Shown piece after piece: positions 48,034 through 59,800 of a DNA stretch of 64,000 nt (its first letter is position 1; every line of letters starts with the position of its first letter). The notes beneath the pieces are model-generated. The model had not been told where the DNA came from, made no database searches, and was given only the letters and a program-made list of their open reading frames with translations. Made by a program: the position numbers and the translations under genes. The stretch is from Patagioenas fasciata (Eukaryota; Chordata; Aves; Columbiformes; Columbidae). Where the stretch lies: positions 58,866,501 through 58,930,500 of the forward strand of contig NC_092520.1 in assembly GCF_037038585.1 (NCBI RefSeq). Reading direction: 5' to 3'.

Positions 48034-48039
48034 AATAAA
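48034..48039 (+). promoter_or_regulatory. TEX30 polyadenylation signal
   Basis: AATAAA lies 148 bases after the TEX30 stop codon with A-rich sequence around it. It is the first canonical signal downstream of the coding end. Confidence 0.75.
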
Positions 48040-48526
48040 GAACTTTTTAAAGGAGGGACAAAAAATGTACCAAGTATCTAATATCACGGCAGCATTGTTC
48101 TCTGTATTTCTGTGCACGTAACTGAACAACATTTTGTGTTCTACATTAACAAGTAAATGCTGTTGACTGATTATTTCAAGTAATACAGTGGAAAGAATCT
48201 GTTTTGATGGCAAACCTTTAGATGCATCTCATTTTTGACTATATTACTGATTCTATACTTGTTTGAAATTAAAAACTCATGATTTGTAGAATTCTGCAGG
48301 CGCATCCGCTGCAGCTGGCTGGCACGGGGCGCTACTCCACCTTAGTGCTGTGCTCTGGCACTCCACTGTACTTCACAACCTGTGACACAGGTAGAGGAAT
48401 CCTTCATCATTTACAATGTCACTTCCCTAAGGAGCCAGAATCTTGGTTTGTGTGGGGAAGAGGAGGAGGAGGGAAATGGGCATGTGCTAATGGAAGCAGG
48501 GCTGTGCATCAGGAGCAAAGAACACA

Positions 48527-48975
48527 GAACCATAGAATAATTTAGGTTGGAAAAGACCTTTAAGATCATCAGGTCCAACTGTTAACCTAACACTGCCAAG
48601 TCCACCTCTAAACCATGTCACTAAGAACCTCATCTATGCCTCTTTTAAACACCGTCAGGGATGGTGACTCCACCACTTCCCTGGGCAGCCTGTTCAAGTG
48701 CTTGACAACTCTTTCCATGAAGAATTTTTTCCTAATATCCAATCTAAACCTCCCCTGGTGCAACTTGAGGCCATTTCCTCTTGTCCTGTCACTTGCTACT
48801 TCGGAGAAGAGACCAACCGCCTCCTTGCTACAACCTCCTTTCAGGTAGCTGGAAACAGCAATAAGGTCTCCCCTGAGCTTTCTCTTCTCCAGGCTAAACA
48901 GCCCCAGTTCTCTCAGCTGCTCCTCATCAGGCTTATGCTCCAGACCCTTCACCAGGATGGATCACAGTTCTGAAA
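48527..48975 (-). mobile_element. CR1 LINE, 3' fragment of about 450 bp
   Basis: Minus orientation, tail at 48,527 (reverse of a decayed TTCTATGGTTCT). It holds an open frame of 114 codons read from the end of ORF2 ([45 protein letters not shown]). It sits in the interval between the two convergent genes. Confidence 0.92.
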
Positions 48976-50594
48976 AGTCACCCTCCAGCAGCTTCCCTTG
49001 TGTGAAGGGCTGGCCACACGGGCCCTTTGGGGAGATGGGCATGGACTGTTGAATAAAAACTGATAGTAGACAAATTATGTTTGTACCAGTGGAGGAACTC
49101 CTGGGGGAGCAAGCAGTTCTGCCTCTGATGTGACACATTGCACAAGGCTCCTGTCAGGAAGACCCCAAAGAGGCATGTGGGGGTCTGGGCCTCATTACCC
49201 ATTTGTGGGAGGAATTTGGGTCTTCAGCTGAGCTCTGCCATTGCAGGGTGGATAAAGCACTGTGTGAGCTTGCAGCTGTAGACTTCTCTGTTATGGGTTA
49301 TGGGTAACCTGTGAGTATAACCAAAGGTAAGAGCAATATAATAATGGCTTTCAGCCAAGCCAATAGCAAGTAACAGCTGAATGATGACCCCCCGAGATGA
49401 AATAGCTGGTCGATCCTGAGAAGTGCTTCTGGGCACTGTCTCTTGAGACGGTGGTCTTATCTCCATGACCAATAGTCCCCCTGAAAACTGCTTTGCTCAT
49501 TCTGCATCTTATGGCTTGCAGGTTGCTGAAGGTGAGCTGGCAGCTTTGGCTGGATGTTGGTCTTGGGAGGAGCTGTTGCATTTGACAATGCTGAGCTGCC
49601 TAAACATACGGTGAGTCAGTGCTAGAGAGCTGGGACAATGTCTATGGTGCTTTGGCCAGGTGCTGAGATCGGACAGCTGCATTTTGGTGCTGTATCATAT
49701 ATATTAAAAAAATCTATTCATGACTGTAGGTTAGTATATTTAAATTATATATACTGTTTACCACAATCAAACAAGCTATTCCTTAGGTGTGCTTTTACTA
49801 TACTAAAAAATAATAGGCATGCAAAATTTAAAAATGTTAATCAGATAGATACAATATCATTCCACTGTTTCTCACAAGGTGCTTCAAGAATGCTGATCTC
49901 CCAGCAGTAATGTTGTTGAATAAGCACAGCACACATCTAAGTGTTTGCTAAGAAGACAGCTGTATGGATTTTTAAACTTGCTGGATGTGTTACAGATAAA
50001 AGAAATCCTCACTTTAGACTGGAAACATTTGCATTAACTTTAGAATTTGATAAATTTAGACCTGACTTTAAATCCATGTATGGATCATTTTCTGATGATG
50101 TTGATATGCTCAAAATTAACAGTTGAATTACTTAATATCAGTGGGAAGCGAGTATTTTAAAAATAGACTAGACTCTTGAAACAATTATATGTCTAACTTC
50201 AGTTCTACTTAATCATTTTCATATTTCTAAAGAGACAGAGTTTCACAGACAAAGCATCTGTTAAAAATCATATGGAACTTAACACTTTTATCCAATATTC
50301 CTGAAGTACCCAATAGGAACGTGCTCTTCCTTCGGGTTACAAAAGATGTATTATAAACTTAACATAATTTTCTTTGAGAATACTAATTCTCCCAGAAGGA
50401 ACAAAGTTAGTGTCTGAAGAAGATGAGTTTGGATGGATAGATAGATAGGGTGGGGGGTAGATTTACAATTCTTATCTGCCCTTTTTTGCAGAACACACTT
50501 GTGAATAGACTCAGTATAACAAGCATGAGTAAAAAAAGCCCTGCATTTTCAAGGTATCTCAGGACAGTAACACATGACTGATACAAACATGTTT
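48976..50594. other. Intergenic interval between convergent TEX30 and POGLUT2
   Basis: AT-rich, no gene seen. A short GATA run lies near 50,435-50,450. It separates the two 3' ends. Confidence 0.7.
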
Positions 50595-50600
50595 TTTATT
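50595..50600 (-). promoter_or_regulatory. POGLUT2 polyadenylation signal
   Basis: AATAAA on the minus strand, about 210 bases after the POGLUT2 stop codon. A second AATAAA (50,802-50,807) lies only a few bases after the stop and is less likely to be the main one. Confidence 0.6.
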
Positions 50601-50811
50601 AAAAAAAAGGTTTATGAAAAAGGCTCTGCAACTACTGCATGATTAAAAAGGCAACAGGGGTGGTTTTCTTCCATATGTAGATCATTATATAGTAAACTTC
50701 ATATAATATCCATTGGCATTATCCACTGGCACTTTAATCCACGTTTTTCTTCTTTCCTTAAGAAGACAGTCTGAATGTAGATGAATATTTAAACAATTAT
50801 TTTATTTCTGT

Positions 50812-50829
50812 CAGAGTTCATCTTTGGCC
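50812..50829 (-). CDS. POGLUT2: POGLUT2 terminal coding exon, AKDEL-stop
   Basis: After the acceptor TTGACTACAG| the exon reads AKDEL and TGA. Joined to exon 9 it gives the C-terminus HRKKAKDEL, matching the human HRKKTKDEL pattern. The whole ER-retrieval signal is thus on an exon with only five sense codons. Confidence 0.9.
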
Positions 50830-53800
50830 TGTAGTCAAGAAAGAAGAAGCATTTGTCAGTTAATTGGAAACTCCATTTTTAACTGTCTAGTCCTGCAAAT
50901 ACATTAAGAAAGGTTTCTAAGTTCGAAAGGTGTTAATGGTCTGGTAACTGATACCATGGGGTACTGAGCAACAGCTGTTCCAATCTGGTTGAATAAGAAC
51001 CAAAGACATCCAGCATTTATAATTTCATGCTGTATGTCCTGTACCTTTTTTCTGTGGCAAGTACATGGAAAAAGGTCATCCTCAGGCTGCTGCACTTTCT
51101 CCATCCCATCTCTGATTTTTGGCTCACTCACTTGCAAGTTGGCATATTCCTAGTTTTTAAAAAAGGAAGGTATCATTACTTCATAAACTCGTAGACTGTA
51201 CATCTAGTTGCACTCTGTTTCCCTGAAAATAAGCCCTACCACGAAAATAAGCCCTAGCATGATTTTTCAGAATTTTTGAGGACGCTCAAAATATAAGCCC
51301 TACTCCAAAAATAAGCCTTAGTTACAGTTCATAAAAAAAAAAGTCAATTTAAATAGTGTCCAGGCAGCTATACATGTAAAAAAGTACTACGTTTTGGAGC
51401 AAAAATTAATATAAGACCCTGTCTTATATTTGGGGTAACAGGGTAAATACCTCAAGAAATCAGCTGAGTAATTCTGTAAAAACTCTGGGGCTACACAGTC
51501 TGTTACTCCATATTGTGTCATGGATGGGTTAAGCAGATGCCTGAGTGCAGAGAAGGGCCGCTTCGGGTGCCTCACTGGAGTTTTGGTATGTCGGTGCTAA
51601 TGCACAGATATTTTCAGCTGTGGTTCACAGGGTGTGTGCGTCTGACATGGAATTCTTTCATCATTGTGGGCAACATATTCTTGCAGATTAGATCAAGATT
51701 TATGGGATCTGATCACTTCTCTCAAAGTGCCAGCGTAGTCTGAAGGGTTTTCATAAGGAAGAACCACATGCAATGTTTGCAAACCAGCTGAAGTTCTTAA
51801 TTGCTGCTGCTTGATTTGTGGCTTCAACTACTGGACTGGCCAATTTCCAGCAGCTCTGTAGCCCTAAATTCTTTCTGTGGGACTTCTGTTTTTGCGGTAG
51901 TAGCTGTTAAAAATATACCAACCTGGAAAAGTTTGAAATAGTAACAAAAAATGTGGTCTCCCATGAGATTATTTCTTGCAAATTCTTGTCCAGATTTTGC
52001 AATATTTTTTGCCTGTCAAAGAAAATAACATGTGTTTTTTTTTTTAAATTCTCAATCAATATTTCAGGATGCCAGTAACAATTCTGGAGTTAAGTATAGC
52101 ATTGATAGTTTAGGATAACTTATTTTTATTTAATCATTCTTAAAATTAAGGCATTCTTATGAAAATACTCTTTTAATTTTTCCAAAGTTCAATTTAATTT
52201 CAAATTAAGGGCAGTATTATGTATTTTTCAAAAAGTGTTTTTCTTATTTGTAGAATTGATGACAATAATTTTCTAAGCCCTTCTAATAGATTTTTTTTGC
52301 TTTAAAGAAATGCACTTTTTGCTCTCTCTGTCTAGAAGCATTGCTGAGTGCTTCTAAATGTGTATTTACCTCTTCATCGTGCTCTTTTGCCCACTGTAGT
52401 TTTTCCAGTAGATCGCTCAGGTCGCTTTTAAATGGAATATAATGTTTCCATGGCTGCAGCTCATTATAAAAATGCTCATAGTAGATGGAATCTTGCTTCA
52501 GCACCACACTGTTTCCTGCCAGTAGATAAGGCAATCTGTATGCTGCCACTGTGCCATCAATATTAATTTGATATTTATACTGGAAAGAAAATAACCATTA
52601 TTAACAAACAGAAGACCCAAGTAGCTTGGTTAGGTTATATTATTCTGAGGGCACTGGTATTACTGACTTGCCGATTTTGAGAAATGTAGGATTGGCTAGG
52701 CAAGCATCAATGTTTAAGTAGCTTTTATTATTTAGCTTGGAATTCATCACAGTGCAGGGAACAGGGAGATGCCCTCTTCATCAATTAAGTTCTCTGGAAA
52801 TTCTTAGATGCCCATCCTTGGATGCAAGGGTAGATGTGCCACTTCATCCACTGATTTTCCCACTATGTTAGTTATGTTAGTAGTCCTGATCGCTGAATCA
52901 GGAAAAAGAAATAAAAAGGGATTTGGAGTTACATAGATTACATGAGGTTCTACAGAACCTTTAGATGTAAATCAAAAATTATTATCCTCAGCATTAAGGG
53001 CTACATAGCAGTTAATCCCACTGGAAGGATGCCTGCTCATGCTTGGTACTGGTAGTGTGCTGAAAAAACTAAAAATCACTTTATTAATAATATATACAAA
53101 GTTATTAGATAATAGGAAATACTGAGAACCCTGTTTAAGGCTTACCTTAAAAAAATCAAAGAATGAAATGTGCTTAACGATGGGGCCATAGAGGCTCTCA
53201 TCATGTTTAAAAAAAAAAAAGTTTGTGAAAGCAGCATCTATGATCTCTGGGTATTTTCTACTCAGTTTCACAAGCTCAAGCCTCTCTTTGCGGCTGTCAC
53301 GTCCTCTCCAGAACGCGGTGGTGTTCTTGTCTTCCCACGATGGGCCAGTATTTGCTTGAACTGACATCATATCCAGACTGACTCTGGAGGAGAAAGAAGT
53401 GATTTAACAGTGAAGCCTACTGGAAATTTTTTTAAGTGCAATTACTTAAAAGAGTTTACAGTACTAATAGGCAAATACCAATGATGAAGGTTAAGTTGTG
53501 AGCATGCCCCTATATATATTGTATCAGTATTTTTGCAGCAATAAAAATAAATGAGGAATGTCAAGTTCACAGGCTTGTGGCAAGATGGCATCGGTTCGAT
53601 GACAACATCGCATGTGGAAAGAGAGTACCTGTCAGTTGTCATGGAAAAAAGTGGATAAAAGTGGATATGGATGAAGGTGATACAGGGTAACGCAATAGCT
53701 GATAATTGTGATGAAGCAGTCATGATAGCCCAAAGCAAGTTTTTTTAGTTAACTAGCTTAATACAAGATATTTCACTTCCTTTGCTAAATTAAAACACAT

Positions 53801-56800
53801 AAATTGGAGGGGCAGTGGGAAGCCAATTTAGGAATAGTCTTGGTAATAAAGACAAGGAACCTAAATGGAATACAGTGAAATGATGAACAAGTTAAAAGTG
53901 GATAACTAAGATCTGGCTTTTGAGTGTTTCAAGACAGCAACAGAGCAGTTATGAAGGCCAGTTATCATCAGTAACCAAAGGGGAGATGGTAGGTCCTAGG
54001 TTGAGTTCTGGCTATGTTGGGCTTTAAAAGGTATAGAAAAATATTTTAGGAAAATCAAGAAAAAAGGTACCTGGCCAGTTGTCAACGTGTTCATAAATAT
54101 CTACAAAATATCTACCCTCAAAACATTCCCTCTAAGTGCTGTTTTCAGTGACTTCACCATGTTTAGATTGATTTTGATCTTTGAAACAGAACAGTGAAGT
54201 ATTTTAATATATGTCATTTATGTTACATATTACATAACTTGGCTAATACTAGGATGCTGGTTACGCAGCTATTGCCCATCAGGTGCCAGTGTCTCAATGA
54301 ATAAATAAAGAGGAAACTAATTAATATACAAATATATTTTTAAATACAATTTTAAAATACAAATATCTTTTTCAGAATTTTGTGAAAATGTTAAGCAATT
54401 TCTTACCGTCCCATAGTCTCCAAAACTGAGTCTGTCAAGTCATATGTTGGCATGACAATGTCTTTTGACTCACTGGACCCACACCATGAGAAGATGGGGT
54501 GCAGGTTCTGTGGGGATTTCCTTTTCTCCAGAGGCCAGTCCCCCAAATTAACAAAAAATTCTACATCTGGCATTTTCACCTAAACAGAAGCAAAGTAGGC
54601 ACAAATGATTTTAATATAAAACACTGTTTTCCTGCTGGCATCTTGCATTTTGAAAACAACCTCAGTAAAAGAAAAAACGTCAGGTCTCTAATATACTTAA
54701 TGTACCCGTAATAAATAGTTAAACTTTAGAAACATGTTAGAAGTACTCAGACCACAGAGAAAAGCCTACAAGAAAAAAAAAAAATTAAGATTTGCACAGA
54801 GTCACATAAATGCCCCCTTTTTTTAAGGGATAGGACAATGCCAGTTTAGAGGATGTTTTCTTGTTATACTTCACAATTGGCCACAGGTTAGTACTGGAAT
54901 CTAGTAAGCAATCATCTAGTTCTAAGGGAAAATGAATCAGCTTGTTGACTGTATGGAAAATTGTTGTTGGGTGGTAGATTAGTTTTGTGTTACATCCATG
55001 AACTGATTTGCCCTGTGTCTGCATGATGACTAAATCCAACAGGAGAGAAGTAACAGAAACAAACAGCCATGATGAAAAGTCCACATTTAGTCAGTGCTGG
55101 GGTTGATTAATAAGCTTAACTTCCTCACTTATTAAGAATAGTCGGTAGTATGGAACCATATCTGAAATTGCTGTTGCAGCCAAAAAGCAGGCCGGGAAAT
55201 GTTATAACAACATGACAGGGGGCATAATTTTGCTGCTATGTGGAACTTTAACGCACACCCATCTTGAGCATTGTGTGTGGTTCTGGTATTTGCAAGTCAA
55301 GAAAGAGAAGTTACACCAAAAGGCAACTGCTGTGATAGGGATGGACCAGCTGCCTTGTGAGGAGAAACTGAAAATGGTGCGACACTTCAGTTGAGAGAGC
55401 AGAAGGCTGAAGGCGACATATGGTTGAGTTTCACAGAACCCTGAAGGCAGGGATAATGTGTGTGTAGAACTAATGCCACATCTGTTCTTAGTTCACTCTT
55501 ATTGTGACATTGATTTTTTTGACTTTTTTAAATATAAAACTCCACTACATCCCTCAGTTGCCTCTTTCAAAGCAAAAGAATCCAACCCAAATTAGGTTAT
55601 CTTTGCCAAAACATCCTTCTTGCCAGACAGTTCTTTTTGAGAAAGTGAAACAAGAACTGCGCTGTTTTCACGAGATAAGATTTCACGTCGCAAGTTTTAA
55701 ACTGTCACATAATATTTTTTTCGTTTTTGCCTCCCTTCCTTAATTGGGTATTTGACTGTTACGAATATCTGATTATTATATTGACATTTTTGGGAAACTC
55801 TTAGACTAACTCCAATATCTCTGTCCTGACTACCAACAGGTAATTTAGAGATCACGATTTTATGTGTGAGATTAGGAACATTTTGTTCAAGTGTTATCAT
55901 CAACTCTGTCAGTATCTGTATGAGAAAATACCTTCACTGAAGAAAAGAACACTTATGAATGTTAATAATTCTCAAATGAAAATGTATTATACATATACAT
56001 GTAAAAATGAGTTGAAACATATTGCTGACTCCTCATTATATATATGCATCAAAGCATTTCTCCTCTCAAACCCCTTTATTCTTCAGGTCAGACTGGCTGG
56101 TCACAGCCTAACACTTCAGGATTCTTCTGTGTCCCAAATAGGTTTTGTTAAGTTACTGCTTTAATTTATCTTTATGGACAGAGATAGAAATGAAAAATTT
56201 GCCAAATATCAAACACCCTCCTAAGTGGTTTAAGATATTTTTCTCTGTCTTGGCGACATGGAAAAACCTTTGGCAGAGATATTCAGAAATTCTAAGGGCA
56301 AGAGACCCAAAGCAGGACTTTTTGTCTTCAGTATACAGACTGACAGAAAAGGTTTTATTGTACCTTAATTTCAAAGGGTGTTTGGCTACACATTCTAACC
56401 TTCAGCACAAAACTCTATTAGCACAGTGCCATCTAATGGTTATAATGGACATAGAAAGGCTATTTATCAAACATATATAAATTCTACATTTCCTTTCCAA
56501 ACTAAGTAAAGTTGGCTTGTCCACCCAAGTAAAGACCGATAGTTTTTATCTTTAGTCCAATCTGGTGACAAATCACCAAATTCAATCACCTCTCTCCAGC
56601 ACAACAGCAAAGGGAACAGCATAGATGACAGAACAGCAGTTCTAGAAGAGACAGCAGGCTCGCCATCTCTGTGAAGAACTATGTTTTGCTTTGCATGGAA
56701 GCGCAATTTGTTATAGACATCAATACTTTAAGATCCTGCAATAGTTCACACTTTACTAGCAAATATATGCACAATATCGACAGAGGTGAATAATGCCCGA

Positions 56801-59800
56801 TTCAGTAAATGATAAGCAATCTTTTCTTGTTGAGAGCTAGACAATCCCAAATCACTTCACAATTCATAATTACCATTTTCCACATGCACCAATGGGAAAT
56901 CCCATAAATTTAATATTAGTGTCATTGGTTAATTCTTCAATTTGATCTTTAAGTTGTTGATATTTCTTTACTTTCTCTACTGCTGAATTGGCCAAAGACA
57001 TTAATTTACTTTCATATCTAATTGTTATGTCAGCTACCAGGGCCTGGTCTCCTTTAACAAATACCAGGTCCAGTTTATACAATTCACTTTTCTCCTCTTT
57101 AAATAACAGTTCTTGGAATACTACTTGTTCTTTCTTTTTAGCTTTGTCTATCAAAATTTCTCATAATTGGTTATGTCTTTCGATCCTGGCATCCTGAACT
57201 ACAGGACAATGCCCAATAATATGTGCACATGTCTCATTCTCTACCTGGCAACGTCAGCATGATTTGAGTTTCTCATCTACCCCTTGGCAAACATTTTCTT
57301 GTGGGGTAGACATTTGCTCTTAATTGTAGAGCACTAATGAGCTACCTGTGGAGAATGTCTCTGCAATATACAATCTATTTACTACAGATTTTATCCCTCT
57401 CGAAGTTTGAAATCCCACAGATATAGGATAAGAGGCTGGTCCAATTTACAAATTCTTTTTTCCTCCAGTTACAAGGCCTCTGAAAGTTGATTTTTGAAGC
57501 GGGTCTCTCCCATTCTGAGTCTGGTTCCTCATGGCCCAATTCCTCTGATATCACAAGGATGGAGCTTTATCCTTATGCCCTCTTGCTGCAATCCATTATC
57601 TTTCAAATGCTTTTCAATACCCTCATGTTTAACGACAGCTCTTATTGTCTCATCCGAAGACTGTGCAAGTCTCTGTAAGTCTTCGAGCTTGTACATTAGG
57701 AATCAGTGCTGAGAGTCTGGTAATGCCCAGCCCACTGTTCCGAGTACTTGAATACAGGATAGCACCACAAGCATTTGTTGGTAGATGTAACCATTCCTCA
57801 ACAGCTGTTTGAATTGCCAAGTCAAGGCTTTCCAGGTGTGGTTCTTTTACATTGGCCTGATCTGCTAAGTAGGTCAGTTGTGGAATAGCATTTCCTTTCA
57901 AGATGTCAGCTTTCTGAAAAGGCTCCCATGACACCTTTCTAATTTTTTGAATCCAGCCCTTTACTTCTTCCAGAAGTTCTGACTTTTATATTCCTTTCCA
58001 GAGGTCCACACATAACCCTAGATACTCTTCGGAGTTACCAGGTTCATGTTCAGTGAAGTGCCGCTGATCAACCAAAAAGGACAATTAATCATATAAGAGT
58101 CTTTTGCTGGCTGAATGTAAATGCTGTGGCACTTTTCTCCCTGTATTTTGAGGCCAGTTACATTACAAAATACCTTCAAAATGTAAATACTTTTTTGCAT
58201 ACCTGCCCATGATCCACTCAACAATACCAGGTCATCTGCAAAGGCCACAATTGAAATACTTTTTGAGCAGTGTAGGAATCCCTCTCCTTTCTCCTTCGAT
58301 TTCCACAGCAGAGAGTCCAATGATAAATTAAATAAAAGTGGAGACATTGGATCACTTTGTTTCACACCAGTCTGGATCCCAATGAGATCAAACTGTTCAT
58401 TCTTCAAGAAAATATGAGTACAGATGTTATGGTACATATTTTTATTCAGGGCAATAAGAAGTTGGTTCACGCCCTTCTGTTTAAGAGCTGTAATGATACG
58501 AGAATGCCTCACTGTGTCAAAGGCTTTAGGTAGATCAATGAAGACCACCCCCAGGGCTGATTTTTCCCTTTTTGCACTTCAAACTATAACAGTTTCAAAT
58601 TTTCTGTACATCCTGATGACTTCATAAGTTCGCTTTGTTGTGGGTCGATGGGACTTGCCTTGGTGAATCTTGATGTTAAAATTGAGAACAATCTCAGAAT
58701 GGTTGATTTGATGGTTACTGGCCACCAATTATTGATGTCACTTTGGTGGTCTGGTAGGGCCAGTTTTGCTATCAACACAGTCTGACGTTCGGTATTGTAC
58801 CAGTTACCAGTTTATTAGTACAGTGCCATCTAATGGTTATAATGGACATAGAAATGATACAAATTATATATGATCTACATCCTCAATGACAGAATCATTC
58901 AACAGGTTAAGTCTTCTTCTCCAGCCCAACAGATATACTGTCTTTCAGTGACACTGTCTTAATAGAAATTCCTACAGTGTTTAATGGAGATGAGACAAAT
59001 TGTGTTTTCTAGATCTGTAAACAGTTTCTGTCTTTGGAGCTAGCAAATCTTTTCCAACATTTACCTGAAATAGCTTTGATGCAATTTAATTCCATTATTT
59101 CTTGTCCAATACTACCGACATCAAGAACAGCTTACTTCCATCTTCCACAGAGCAACCTTTTAGATAATGAAAAGCTACATTCATGTCTCCCTTAGACACT
59201 GTCAGGTGAAACAATCCCCACTTAAACAAATCTTCATTTGTATGTCCAGTCATTCTTACCACTTCCCTGTGCATCATCAGTAACTGAACAATCTTGAAGT
59301 CTAACAGCCAAAGGCAAACACAGAAGCACAACTGATGCATTCCTAATCCTGAGAATAGTGGAAAGGTTACTTTACATTTCTTTCACGTGTTTGTTCTGTT
59401 AATGTGTGTGTTTAGCTTTTCGCAACAGCACACCACTGTTGACTCATGTGAAACTTGTGATGCTGCAACCTCCACACTTTCCTGCAGAAAATAATCACAC
59501 ACTCCCTATTTTAAATAGGTGCCATAACTACATGACGTCCAGCCTTTGCATACTATCCTGCTCTTGTCACTTATTTTATCCGTTTTTCCATACAATTTAT
59601 CTCACTTGCTAAGAATTTTTTTATTTATTATGCTGTACCATAAAGTGCTTGCAGGTTCTTTCATTTTTGTTATATGAAAATTCAATAATCAGTCATTCTA
59701 GTCCATCATTCAGTCAAAGTATAACTAACTTATTCAATGGGGACTGAACCTAGGACAGTTCTCTGAAGAATGTATTTGTAACACAATTTACCTTTCTGGA

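Noticed and set aside
50904-51137. POGLUT2 ending in the intron without KDEL
   Set aside because: The frame does continue past HRKK, but there is a GTACAG donor exactly there and an acceptor followed by AKDEL-stop 215 bases on. The spliced form matches the family C-terminus.
56458-58812. Reading the retroelement as CR1 or as a host gene
   Set aside because: The endonuclease is C-terminal with a CCHC knuckle, not N-terminal AP-type as in CR1. Several stops exclude a host gene, and the motifs fit R2.
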